In this document: positions 10,860-22,535 of the stretch, piece after piece
How positions within the stretch are numbered: the stretch's first letter is position 1
How the letters are laid out: each line of letters starts with the position of its first letter
Assembly (NCBI GenBank): GCA_037447655.1
Contig: JBBHKE010002841.1
Span: 160,536-224,535, forward strand
Direction of reading: 5' to 3'
DNA: 64,000 bases
From: Zygnema cylindricum
Lineage: Eukaryota; Streptophyta; Zygnematophyceae; Zygnematales; Zygnemataceae
Notes under the pieces: generated by a model
What the model was told of the DNA's origin: nothing
The model's input: only the letters and a program-made list of their open reading frames with translations
Databases searched by the model: none
Program-made: the position numbers and the translations under genes

Positions 10860-12512
10860 CCTCGGATGTTTACGGTCATAGTGTTATTGGTTCGGGTTTT
10901 TTTTATAAAAAAAACACGAATGAGAAAAAAACCCTAAACATATTTACACTTGCGACGCGCCGCGCTGCGCGAGGCGTCGTAAAACGAAATTGGAGTGAAA
11001 GGAGTGCAGGGCGACGTGGACCCCCTCACACGCGACCTTCACACCTAAATATGCTCGATTCAGTACAGTACAAGAAGCCTAGGTTCGTTAAGCCTAGGTT
11101 CGTTACGAGGGCCGGTAGTTAAGAAAACCGTGTGTCACTGTGTCCACACCGTAACGTAAAAGTCCCACACGCGTAATCGGGTATGTCAATAAGGTCATAG
11201 GGTTTATTATGTGTTTTTTTATAATAAAACAACCAAAAGAGAGAAATAGAATAACCGTAAACATACAGTCGCGGAGAAAAGGAGATGTGGCCCTAATCAG
11301 CGTGCTCGCGCATGCGAAATGTTGCAAAAAATTGCAAGGTTCAGTATAGTACCGGAAAAATGTACGAAAAATGGCAAAAAGTAACGAACTGCAAAAAATG
11401 GCATGAAACGACGCACTGTATTTAAAAAGTCGTGAATTCATTTTCTTTCTCGCAAGCTTCATCCGAAAGCTGTACGGTAGAGTGCAATCTACGGCAGCGA
11501 AGTCTAATCATGCAAGTCATGACATGTTTTATGAATAACATATATTTTTAATAACAACCTTTTGAAGAGCAATATTTTTTGGACGGGTTTTCAAACACCT
11601 TCACTCCCTACCTCTTCTCGTCCTCCCGCCTTCCCTCTTGTCTCTCTCTCCCTCTCTCTCTTTTTTTAGCAAGATTTCTTGGCTTTTCTTAGACTTGTTC
11701 TTTACTTTATTTTCTAGTCAGTTGTTTACCTCAATTTTAGAGCCCTTGTCGATTGGTCGACATTTGTTGGAAAGATGAGTTTGACGACGGCCCGATTATC
11801 ATCTCTATAAATTCGTTTTCACGGTTTATGTATTTTTTCCGAAGTCGTGATGGTTTACCATTTCACTCTATTTTTTTTTTTGCTAAACTTTATGCATTAA
11901 AGAGAAAAATGTTGGTCCTTCAATTCTTTTTGCATGTTTTTTTGCATTCCGTCATAGGGGGGATGAAGAAAGGTTTCTTTTTTCTCATTGAGGTTGTTGT
12001 TATTGGTTTCACTTGCCAAGTTCTCCGGTCTTGAATTCATATCTTTTTGTATCTTTTTGCATGAATAAATTAGTGGAGGTCTAAAAATTTGGGAAAGTGA
12101 CAAAAAAATTTGTTTGTTGGGTTTTCGAACATGGATTGGTAAAAATCGGATGCAAAAAGGTTGAAAACGAAGCTGGAGCGTTAATATTACTTTATGAAAG
12201 TTCTAGTTAAACCTTGTCAAACACGGTCAAACATGGTAAAATATGGTCAAACACAGTCAAACATGTTAAAACATTGTCAAACATGGTCAAACACAATCAA
12301 ACATGGTCAAACAAGCAGCCGCAGTGTCGGCATTTCATTATGGAGTGAAGGTCTTTTTCTTTTGTTTGAGCCCACGCCACTGTTCAAATGACATTGGATA
12401 CTTTTGTTGACTTGTACAAGTACCTTATGTGTTTGTACAGTACGTTTTTTCGTTTCCACTCTTCTCTCTTCTTTTTGTTTTTTAATCTAAGAAAGTTCAC
12501 CCTTCCATCTAT
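10860..12512 (+). repeat. Dispersed gene-like repeat, copy 1
   Basis: This interval is repeated on the minus strand at about 62330-63660, and partly at 21.2-22.5 plus 28.2-28.3 kb. Shared landmarks are a CpG-rich palindrome (10953-10980, cf. 63540-63565), GGTCATAGGGTT, the pyrimidine tract at 11620-11660, GATGAGTTTGACGACGG near 11773, and a 10-bp minisatellite. Within it, two roughly 300-bp blocks starting at about 10875 and 11195 are themselves related. It may be a duplicated gene with introns, now degraded. It is split by copia element 1. Confidence 0.55.
12211..12312 (+). repeat. Minisatellite, about 10-bp unit TCAAACATGG
   Basis: About ten imperfect copies of TCAAACATGG / TCAAACACAG / TAAAACATTG. 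The reverse-complement array (TTTGACCATG) is at about 62528-62612, and a short remnant lies near 21240-21263, all inside copies of the same larger repeat. Confidence 0.85.
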
Positions 12513-12981
12513 TGAAAGTATTAAATTCTCTCTTAAAGCTTATGTCTAAATTCACATCCTTAAAATCCTAAACGCTACTATAAAAGTACATGTCATTTAT
12601 TGTACTTTATTATTTACGCTAGTACCCTCTTAGTGGAATGTACAATACCATTTTTAGTATGGAACTATACTTAGTGGAATGTACACACTTTTTGTAGTGT
12701 AGACATGATTCTCAATGGAATCGCCAGTCTATTGAATTAGTCAATTGAATTATTTTGACGTGACTAGTTCTACCCACATTAGTGGCGTCTTGTGCTAGAT
12801 CTACCTCAAACCGATGTTTCATTTCACGGTTCTATAAAAGTCACTTGTCTTACATGTATTTTTCATCCATTACGAAACTGACATCTTGACGACAAAACTT
12901 CGTGTCTACTTTCCCTTCTATTGTCATCTATTTATTTTTCGGTCTTTTCTTTACTTTTGGCCTTTGATGGCCTCTCCTTCT
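12513..12981 (+). repeat. 5' LTR of copia element 1
   Basis: Matches 17420-17876 almost throughout, with scattered substitutions and short indels. It contains the repeated word TTAGTGGAATGTACA and TTCTATAAAAG (about 12830), a likely TATA box. The common part runs through ATGGCCTCTCCTTCT, which in this copy is also the gag start. No TGGTATC-type primer-binding site follows, so the primer is unclear. Confidence 0.85.
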
Positions 12982-14317
12982 TTAAGTTATGGGCCTCCCT
13001 CTTCGTCTGTATCCAATTCCATTTCGAAGTTTCAGGGCAAAAACTTTTATGATTGGAAATTTCAGGTGCAACATTTATTCACTTTTGAAAAAATATGGGG
13101 TCACGTCAATGGATCCGTCACTATTCTTGTCCTTCCTACGGCCACCGATGCCACTTACGCTACCACGCAACTTGCTCTTGTCGCTTGGACCAAAAAGGAC
13201 GCCACTGCACTTTCTCGACTTGTTCTTTTTTTGGACGGTCAAGTGTCAAATCTTGTCCGATCTGCTACAACTTCTCATGAAGCGTAGACGCTTCTATGTG
13301 CCGCGTACGAAATCAACACGTGGCCAAATCGACTTGCCATTTGTCGACAATTCATTAATATACAAAAATCTAAAATTGATTCCATGCTGACCTTCATTCA
13401 AGTTGTCCAATCATTTGCTTGTCAATTAAAATGCATTAATTATCTTGTGAGTCATGAAGATTTAATCAGTGCAATTTTGGGTGGGTTACCAAATTCGTTT
13501 GACGCTTTCATAAGTATTGTCAGTAATGACCCATCCCACGTCCCCATCCCACGTCACTTTGTCAAATCTAACAAATCATTTGATGCACGAGGAAAAAAGA
13601 TTGTCATTAAACAAACTTGACTTAACTACTGACGGCGTGGCCCTAACAACGTTTGTTTCCAAGAAACTGTCCAATATTGCAAGATCTCTATTATTTTGCA
13701 AATACTACAAAGAAAGGGACCAAATGTCTGATGCGTGCCCAGCGTTGGCACGCAAGCGTGAAAAAGAATGTGCGATTAGGGTCGCGCCAAAAAATCCAAA
13801 CCAAAAATATCTTGCGAATCCCCATGTCGCGACGACACACTTCGGTCAACCTGCGCATGCGCACGCCGCATTTACTTTTCCATACGGTCCTCCACCTCCG
13901 TGATTCCCGGCGCCAAATTATTTTTATCCTTCGCCAGTACCACCGTTGACGTTGACCTCCGGACTAACCGACCACTCTGGCGGCTCTGCATCTTGAGCTG
14001 TCGCATTTGCTCAAATCGTACCTACCTCAATTCCGCCTGTGGATTATGGGTACCCCTTCACCATATTAGGTAAAACCTCTGAGTGGCTGATTGATAGTAA
14101 CGCTTCTCATCATGTGCGTTGCCAACTTGAATTAATGACAAATGTTGTTCCTTTGTCTTTTCCTCCAAAAGTCTTTCTTGGCAACAATATGATACTAACA
14201 TTGAACCTGGTTGGAAAGGTGCACTTTAACTCCAATACAAGCGATTCTCTTCCCATTATTTTGGACAAAGTATACTTTTTTTCCGGAATAAAAAAAAAAC
14301 CTTTTTTCGGCTGGTAG
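12967..14317 (+). pseudogene. gag: Copia gag and protease (element 1)
   Basis: The ATG at 12967 starts MASPSLSYGPPSSS, then FQGKNFYDWKFQVQHLFTFE, the usual N-terminal region of copia Gag. A TAG stop at about 13285 and frameshifts split the rest: 13384-13620 with AILGGLPNSFDAFIS, then 13517-13903. No clear zinc knuckle survives. The protease piece (14039-14317) reads WLIDSNASHH, so the catalytic D-S-G has become D-S-N. Inactive. Confidence 0.8.
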
Positions 14318-15160
14318 TTGTGTAACAGAAGTTATGGCATCATTATCACCGAAGCGAATGTTCAGTTTTATTCCTCTACTCACACTCTTATTGGTAGTGG
14401 AACTAAATTAGACACTCTTTATGTTCTTAATTTCTTTAAGGACATTACCTTTGCTAATATAGCTACTTTTTCTAACTCGTCTGTTTGTCATAAGTGGCAC
14501 CTTTGCTTTGGTCATTTAAATGGAACTATTTTAACTTCTCTTCAAAAAAGACTTGTTATTGGACTTGACAATTTTAATGAAAGTAAGATTGATTTTTGCA
14601 ATGGTTGTGTCAATGGCAAAATTCCATGTCTTGCTTTTCATTATAGCAATTCTTGCTCACAACCCCCTCTTCATCTCATCCATAGCGATGTTTGTGGACC
14701 TATGCGTATTGAAAGTATGAGTGGTGCGATATATTTTCTTACCTTCATTGATGATTATTTACGTTTTACGTATGTATATTTCATGAAACACAAATCCGAA
14801 GTCTTTTCTCATTTTCAACACTTGAAAGCTCTTGTGGAAAATCATCTATCTTCTCGCATTAAAATATTAAAAACTGATAATGGGGGAGAGTATATGTCTT
14901 ATCTTTTTTCTGAATATTTACCCTCGTATGGCATAATCCATCAAACTACTCCTCCCCATAGTCCACAACAAAACGGTGATGCACAACGGCAAAATCCCAC
15001 ACTACTTGACATGACTCGCTCCATTTTTCATTTTGCTTTTTTACCTTATTCTTTTTGGGCCCAAGCCCTTCTAGCCTCCTTTTATGTGCGTAATGGGTCA
15101 CCTTCCTCTGCTCTTCCCAACAAAACCCTGTTTGAGGCATGGCACGAAAAAAAAACCTGA
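14318..15160 (+). pseudogene. pol: Copia integrase (element 1)
   Basis: 280-residue frame with the HHCC zinc-binding part (CHKWHLCFGHLNG ... FCNGCVNGK) and the integrase core: HSDVCGPM (first Asp), KTDNGGEYMS (second Asp), and PQQNGDAQRQN where family members have NGxxERKN. The third catalytic residue, Glu, is replaced by Gln. The frame ends at 15160 in a poly-A slip, and the C-terminal part continues in another frame (about 15161-15660) with a Ser/Pro-rich linker. Confidence 0.88.
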
Positions 15161-15689
15161 TGTGTCTCATTTTCGGATTTTTGGTAGTGAAGCTTATAAT
15201 AACGATCTCACTAATAAAGATGGCAAATTAGGCGAACGCGCCATTTGAGGAATTTTTATGAGCTATTCCCCAAATTCAAAGGCGTATCGCATTTGGTGCC
15301 CTTCATCGCGTCGTATTATTACTACGCGTGACGTTGCTTTCAATGAAACTCCACTAATCCGTAAACTAAACCTTGTTTTTCCCCTCACTCTGTTGAAATT
15401 CGATTTCCCCTTCGATTTACTATCTTCTAATCCTGATACATCCACTCCATTTAACCCTTTAACACCCCAATTATCTCCTATTCCTTCAGTTCCTATTTCT
15501 TCCTCTTCAGATTTTTCTCTTTCCGACACTTCCAGAAAATTTTCTACCCGAGACGATACTGTACTCCAAACAAATTCTGTCTCATCGCCCAGAGATTATG
15601 TCCCATCGCACGTGGCGTTTGAATTTTTTTCACCAACGACGTCAATTGTTTTGCCCTAAACAGTTTCTAAAGCGACTACGTCTGATTAT

Positions 15690-17350
15690 TTGGATATCGC
15701 TATTTTACCTGGACAACTTGTTGTACGACAAAGCGCACGCACTTCGATTCCCACTTGGAAAATTCTTGACGGATTGGCTCACGCTAATCTTGCTAACGTT
15801 CGCGATCCACCTACATTGAAATCTGCTCTAAAAAGACCTGACGCTGATATGTGGCGCCTCGCGGCTACTCAGGTGTGCGAATCATTAATGACAAATAATA
15901 CCTGGACATTGTGTATTCTGCCGCCAAATCCCTACGCCATTGGTTCAAAATGGGTCTTCAAAATCAAACGGTTCGCCGACGGATCTATCAAAAGGTATAA
16001 AGTGCGCTTGGTGGCGAAGGGTTATTTACAAACGGAGGGAGTTGATTACCACGATACTTTTGCTCCGTCGCAAAGTTTGATTGCATTCGTACAATTTTGT
16101 CTCTTGCCGCCATCCATGATTGAGAGCTTCAACAACTTGATGTAAAAACTGTTTTTCTCCACGGCGGTCTCGATGAGGACATTTACATGGATCAAGCGCC
16201 TGGTTTCGCCATTATTGGTAAAGAATCTCTTGTCTGTCACTTGCAAAAGTCCATTTATGGCCTCAAGCAGGCCCCACGTGTGTGGCATAAAACCTTAGTC
16301 TTTGTTTTGTTAAAAGAAGGATTTCGAGAAATAAGTGCAGATCTTGGAATTTATGTTAGAGGTAAAGGAGATAATTTAATTCTTATCATTATTTATGTCG
16401 ATTATCACATTTTCGCTGGTCCTAGCAAAATAGAAATACAAAAAGTCAAAACTATTCTTTCATCACATTGGCGAATGACAGATTTAGGTGATCTTGATTA
16501 TTGTCTAGGCATTAGTGTTTTACGTCACAGGTCTGAACGCATTTTACGTGTGAGTCAGAAACATTACATCATTGATTTTTTGGAACAATTTCATATGGCC
16601 GATTGCATTTCAGTGACTACTCCTCTTGATCCCAATACTCTTCTTTCCAAACTAGGCTCCGATGGGAATGCCCAAGGTTATGTAGTTTCTCTTTATCGAT
16701 CTATTATAGGAAAGTTGATATATGCTATGCTTGGTACTAGGCTAAATCTTTGCATCTCTGTTTGTCTTTTATCGCAATTCTCTCATTGTGTCACCCTTAC
16801 GCATCTCCAAGCCGCCAAACGAGTACTACAATACCTTCAAGGGACTAAGCATCTTCACCTCACTTTCTCCTTTTCTCCTCCTTCCTCATCCTCATCCCCA
16901 TCTCCTTTTTCTTCTTCCCCGGATACCTTTATTTCCGGATATTGTGATTCGGATTGGGGAAATCAACTCGACGATCGACACTCGATTTTGGGTGTTTGCT
17001 TCTCCCTCGGCAACGGCTTTGTCTCTTGGTCTTCTCGCAAGCAACCTATGGTTTCCCTCTCCTCCACCGAAGCCGAGTATATGGCTGGCACCTCCGCCAC
17101 CATATCGGCCATTTGGTTTCGCCGTCTTCTCACCAATCTCTCCTTTCCTCCTTCTTCTCCTACTCCCATTTTTTGTGATTCTCAAGGGGCTTTAGCCCTT
17201 ATGAAGAATCCGATTCATCACACTTGCACCAAACACATTGATATTCAGTTTCATTTTACTCGAGATAAAATCATTGACGACGTTGTTTCCTTCTCTCATT
17301 GTGCGACGACTTCTCGACTTGCCGATTTCCTTACCAAACCTCTCCCTTGA
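15690..17350 (+). pseudogene. pol: Copia reverse transcriptase-RNase H (element 1)
   Basis: 15690-16145 carries the N-terminal RT part (GSKWVFKIKRFADGSIKRYK, RLVAKGYLQTEGVDYHDTF). A frameshift and stop near 16143 separate it from 16187-17350, which holds YGLKQAPRVWHK, the catalytic box changed from YVDD to YVDY (about 16397), and a well-kept RNase H (GYCDSDWGNQLDDR, SLSSTEAEYMA, FCDSQGALALMKNP, HIDIQFHF). Loss of the second Asp of YVDD predicts an inactive polymerase. Confidence 0.9.
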
Positions 17351-17419
17351 CCTTTGCTTCACAAACACCTCTTCACCACCGATCTTCGTGACTAGCCATG
17401 ATTCAATCAAAGGGGGTTT

Positions 17420-17882
17420 TGAAATTATTAAATTCTCTCTTAAAGCTTATGTCTAAATTCACATCCTTAAAATCCTAAACGCTTCTATAAAAGTACATGT
17501 CATTTATTGTACTTTATTATTTACGCTAGTACCCTCTTAGTGGAATGTACAATACCTTTTTTAGTATAGAATGATACTTAGTGGAATGTACACACTTTTT
17601 GTAGTGTAGACATGATTCTCAGTGGAATCGCCAGTCAATTGAATTCTTTTGACGTGACTAGTTCTACCCACATTAGTGGCGTCTTGTCCTAGATCTACCT
17701 CGAACCGACGCTTCATTTCGCGTTTCTATAAAAGCCACTTGTCTTACATGTATTTTTCATTCATTACGAAAAGGACAACTTGACGACAAAACTTCTTGTC
17801 TACTTTCCCTTGTTTTGTCATCTATTTATTTTTTCGGTCTTTTCTTTACTTTTGGCCTTTGATGGCCTCTCCTTCTATGCCA
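17420..17882 (+). repeat. 3' LTR of copia element 1
   Basis: Preceded by the purine tract AAAGGGGG (about 17409-17416). It starts TGAAATTATTAAATTC and is nearly co-linear with the 5' LTR. The last six bases (ATGCCA) differ from the 5' copy, after which comes the TCTAT target duplication. Confidence 0.88.
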
Positions 17883-19860
17883 TCTATCTTCAATTAAAAA
17901 ATCTGAAGCGGGTAATTTTGAGCTCAAAAAATATCTCTCTCTCGTTTCTACTGCTATGATATCCGGCTAGTTCTGGTTGCTGATTTTGACTACATTCACA
18001 TCATTTGCAAACCTCTATCTACTCACGGAGCATGGACTGTTTTCAAGAATTACCTTCAAAAATAGTATCTGGTCGAGAATTCTCCTTTTGCATCGAGACT
18101 TCCCATCTTTAAAACTTATTCTTAGAATCCTTATTCAAAACATATATTTCTGAAACTCATACATTGGTTGACCGATTGCAAAAAGTCACCCGTCTAATGA
18201 CTGACGCCAATTATTTATTAGAAATTTGGGAGTCTTTTCTATTCGTTATGCATCACTTTTGTTGATGTTTCACTGTGTATCTATTCCATTATCAAAAACA
18301 TATCGATAATTATTGTGTGCTCATCCACCATAAATATTCATACAGTATAACTTTTAAACAGTTTTCTAACAAGGTTTTGTGAAATGACCGCCTTAGCGTG
18401 AATCATGTATTGTGACCAACTGATTTTACATCCTGTACCCATTTTGAAAGTGTCACATTGATTATATTAGGGTTCAAATTTCATAGATTGAAAAGCAGCT
18501 CTGGCCTTATCATTATGAGAAAAGACCAAAGCCCAAAATGGCGGAACAAGTTGTTAACCTTGTTATACTATAAGCTATATTTTCTTTCATTAGTAACGGG
18601 GGAAACATAAAAAACCGTTATGATTACAAAAACATCACCATAGAAAGTTATTTGAACAGATGAAACCATGAGCATACCAAAGATTTCATTTGAACAAACA
18701 TATATAAATACATATGTATTTACACATATATATATATGTTGATTTATATATATATATACACACATACATTTGTATACACAAATACATACATAACATAATT
18801 GATATACATATATATACATACAACATGCATACAAGTATAAGTATGTAGATGTAGATAAAAATATACATATAAAATAACTGAAACAAAGCCTTCATATTTT
18901 GGCCACATTTAATTAATTATAGTTTAAAAACAAAATTGAGCTCATCAAGTTGATATACATAAAAACTGTAGTGACTAGCATTTGACTTTGATATCCAGCA
19001 ACAATGAACACAAGGTTGTCTTCGAATAAACGCACCAAGATGATTAAACACACCTAATAAAAATAATGTTTGACTCCAAAACCTTCAAAATATTTTCACA
19101 AGTACGCAGCCTAACTTTAGAATAAAAACAACAAAGAAATGCTTGACAACTCGATTGGTCAATAGATGATTATATGACAAAGCTATCCATTTATTATACA
19201 AGCGAACTTGCTTGAGTATTGATGGAAAAAAATGTACTTATTGAACACGGAAAGTGCACGTGGTTTTTTTTTTTTTAAACCGGGCTATTTAGAGAATGCT
19301 CCTCCAAAAATTCATTAATGATGAAGACAATCCACAGTGTTTCTAAAATATTGAGTTTTCCACCAAATTTATGATTATGTTTTTTGCATTCATGACGAGT
19401 CTACTTTTGGATACAAGACATCCCAACCAAAAACTTTGAAGTAAAAAGAGAGAGAGAGAGGATGAGTTTTTGTCACCGAGAATCGAACAGTCAATGCAAC
19501 TTATAATGTTATAATTCAAATCTTCAAAGCATGCCCAAATTGCACATATTGCATGGGACCAACAAATCTTCTAAGAGTTACAAAGAAGGAGGCCTTGAGA
19601 TTTTTTACATGTGTGTCTCCCTCTAAATCTTGATGACTTGTCACCACCACCCTCGCTAGAAAAATGGCCGAAGTGGAGACCCTTTAGAGAGATGTTTGAT
19701 TAAAAATGATTCAATCGGATAACAATGTGAAAGGCATTTTTCGGAATGACGGTATTTTTACAGCAACAACAGGTAATCAAACTGTCACATTAATAAAAAA
19801 AGCAGTTTTTTTATGGTGAGACAACTTAAATCAATGCAGTTTATGTTGTTCATAGCCATT
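17883..19860. other. Flank of element 1; AT-rich, no clear gene; AT microsatellite inside
   Basis: 17883-18010 continues the dispersed repeat and matches the minus strand at about 62205-62330. A coding-like stretch at about 18140-18258 (THTLVDRLQKVTRLMTDAN, then NYLLEIWE) ends in a stop and may be a gene remnant. 18699-18860 is an (AT/ACATAT)n-rich microsatellite whose open frames are artefacts. The rest, to 19860, shows nothing recognisable. Confidence 0.45.
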
Positions 19861-20740
19861 TTCAGCCATGAATGTACCCTCGGAAGCACCGCAGACTACC
19901 CCAAAACTGCCTACTTTGATTCCACTCAGAATTCTACAGAATTACCAACCCAAGGTGAAACTACTCAAACAGATATTTCCTAGGCCATTAAGTATTCCCA
20001 CCAATTTTCATATAACAATACCAAACCGAGTAATCACAACACTCAGTCAAAGTTGCAGAAAAACAGCCTGCCAGAACTTTGATAAATCTGACCAACTTCA
20101 CAATGAAGCCCCAAGAAAATTAGACACACAATAGATCTGAAAATTTGCCACAATATTTCAAATACAAGGAGGAACACACAAGCAAAATTTCAGATAAATC
20201 TTCCAATAATACTGAGAGTAATTCTCAGATGAATTTCCCAAAAAAGAGCAGAACAGTTTCTGTCCAAAAAGTTCCTAAGTCTCAAAATGACTAAGTCCTA
20301 CAAATATACACTACAGCTTACTACTCATTGTACGGAGGTATACCAGCCGTACGTAATCAATCAACTATCTCTATTAATGTGAGTGTACAAACAGTCTACA
20401 CTAATAATTAAAACACAGGACAAAACATTGTTACATATTTACAACTCTTACGAATTCTGTCAAATGAATTTGGACCGTCCAAATTAAGTATCATGTGATG
20501 GACGCAATTTCGCGTCCCTCACCAAAATGTCCAAACTGATGCCGCTGCCGTCTGTAGCTCCGGTGGCATCCGATTCACCAAATGTCAACCGCCGCATTAT
20601 GTTTCGTACGGCCAATTAAAATTTCGAACATTAATCATCGGATCGCTTCGCGATCCGCCGTACATTTCTCCAATGTTTCTTCGCGTCACTTGAAGTCCAA
20701 TTCCGTACATTCAATTAGTCTTAGTACCTAGTACGCAAGC
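19860..20740 (-). repeat. LTR-like debris, minus strand
   Basis: On the minus strand, TATATTTGTAGGACTTAG (about 20287-20305) matches the TATA/R-region pattern of the other copia LTRs in the window (GGACTTAG just after the TATA). GTAC-containing words occur on the upstream side. No coding domain is recognised, and the termini are not identified. Confidence 0.35.
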
Positions 20741-20845
20741 TGCTATGACAACGATGTGACCAGCGCAGCATGGCAACACAATATCTTTTCCATACATGCT
20801 GCTATGGCTGCGATGTGACCAGCGCAGCATGGCAGCATAGTAACG
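20738..20845. repeat. Two tandem copies of a palindromic GCTGCTATG/CAGCATGGC block
   Basis: GCTGCTATG...CGATGTGACCAGCGCAGCATGGC occurs at 20738-20782 and 20799-20836. Each copy is a near-palindrome (GCTGCTATGGCTGCG against CGCAGCATGGCAGC), able to form a hairpin. Confidence 0.7.
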
Positions 20846-21239
20846 TGATATAGAGAGGACTAAAGGTTTCCAAAAACCAACAGTTTATTGGAATAATTAT
20901 TTAAATTTTAGAGTCAATAGATGTAAGAGAGAAAATGAGATTTCAAGGCAGGGGTTTTAAAGGACCCCATCACTACATGAAAGCCGCAACAATATCCACA
21001 AAATTAAAGTTAGTTTACTTATGTTAGGTTTCCACTATTTGATGGTTCCAACAAGTATAATATCAAAAAGAGATGAATCCCGAGTTAAATCCATTTCTAA
21101 GTTCTTACATAAAGTAGTTTGGAGTAATAAACCAACATACCATGTCGGCTGAACTAAGAAAACATCAACAATAAAAGGGGAAGAGGTTGGCCATGGAGAG
21201 TCGTCATCACTCCATTATAGAACACCAATACTGCTCACG

Positions 21240-22535
21240 CCTGTTTGACCGTGTTTGACTTGTTGAAAATTGAAAATCGTTATTTTAGTAGATAGGGGTG
21301 TGAGAGGAGACTAAAACAACTTAGAATATTTTCTAAGTTGTTTGTTGTAGTACTTACCTTAATTAGTGTTACAGTAGCAAAAGTACAATAGAGTGTATTG
21401 TACTTTTACTGGGACGCGCGTCGACAAGAGAAACGTATGCAAGAGAAACATATGCAGGTTTCACGGAGTGGCGCCGACAATCAGTTACACGAATCACGTA
21501 GGAAACGATTGGATTCATTGGATAAGACGAACGGAATTTGAACCGAAAATTTCACAAATACATGGTACGGTTCGACGTTATAATCATTGATTGAATTCCT
21601 GCTAACAGACGTGATTCACTTACGACCACAAGCGTGGTTCACGTGGGACCATATGTGACGAATCACTTAGGTGCTTCGTACTACACTACCACAATTTGCT
21701 AGTCTTTAGGGACTACCGCTGACTAAGCTCTTGGAACATTTATTGTACGGTTTACTATCTAAAAATATTTGAAAATAATTGTTTTGTAGTTTAGTGTAAT
21801 AAAAAATAGTGTTTCAGTAATTAGGTTTTTGGAAAATAGTTATTAGGTTTTTGGAGGTAATCTCGGTACAGTAAAGTACAAGCTGGATACTTTGTCGTGA
21901 GTCAGGATATTTTTGTAGTACGGTTACCCGAATTAATATGACCAGTTGATACTCCCTGTGGGTATTTAGTTTAGGACTTAGCCAATTTTGTAGCATATAG
22001 TTTTGGGAATAAGATTTTCTAATGGCAGTTTTTAGGAAACTTCTAGACATCATATCTTATGGTTTACTAAGTCATTTGCGCTGCAATTTTAGAAATTGTC
22101 AGTTTACTGTGTTTTGTATCATTGTGGCAAATTTGAGGCATATTGGCTTTTTGAGTCATTTTTTGTGTCGATTCAAAGTTGACTGTTGAGTAGGTGTTTT
22201 GATAGTTTCTGTTGTTTCTAATTTCTACGTCCACTACTAATGTTGGTTCTTCTCCTGCAACGGTGATTATAGAATCACATGACTAAATCTTATATAGAAA
22301 TAGACGGCTACATCAACTTTATCTTCAACTTTTTTGCATCTGATTTCTACCCATTCATCTTGGGAAACCCAAAGAACAACCTTTTCCTCACTGGCCCAAA
22401 TTTCACACCTCCAATAATTTTCTAGTGCAAAAAGATATGAAATCAAGAGCAAAAACCTTGGCAAGCAAAATAAATAACATATAACTTAATGATAAAAGTG
22501 CAAAACTTTAGAACATACAAAAAGAATTGAAAGCC
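21240..22535 (-). repeat. Dispersed gene-like repeat, copy 2 (split by copia B)
   Basis: 22267-22535 and 28182-28280 together match the minus-strand repeat at 62620-62980 and the plus-strand copy at 11870-12180. A short TTTGACCGTG remnant at 21243 marks the minisatellite position. Copia element B is inserted between the two parts. The section 21270-22200 looks like unrelated LTR-type sequence. Confidence 0.5.
22267..22421 (-). CDS. Candidate terminal exon of unknown gene
   Basis: On the minus strand a good acceptor (ATCTTTTTGCACTAG) is followed from 22421 by an open frame to a stop at 22267. It reads as NYWRCEIWASEEKVVLWVSQ, then DEWVEIRCKKVEDKVDVAV, a plausible folded-protein composition. 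The corresponding frames in the other two copies are broken, for example by stops in the 12060-12180 copy. I do not recognise the family. A C-terminal segment of a plant resistance-type protein is only speculation. Confidence 0.35.

Larger units (their letters stand above)
12513..17882 (+). mobile_element. Ty1/copia retrotransposon 1 with both LTRs and a 5-bp target duplication
   Basis: The element begins TGAAAGTATT at 12513 and ends CA at 17882. The target duplication TCTAT occurs at 12508-12512 and 17883-17887. The homologous repeat at 62.3 kb carries the unoccupied site with a single copy (62326-62330 on the other strand), which confirms the boundaries. gag, protease, integrase, RT and RNase H are in copia order but broken by frameshifts and by loss of catalytic residues. 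At 5370 bp it is close to the usual copia length. Confidence 0.92.

Noticed and set aside
18568-18895. Tyr/Ile/Cys-rich minus-strand peptides
   Set aside because: Translation of an ATAC/ATAT microsatellite.
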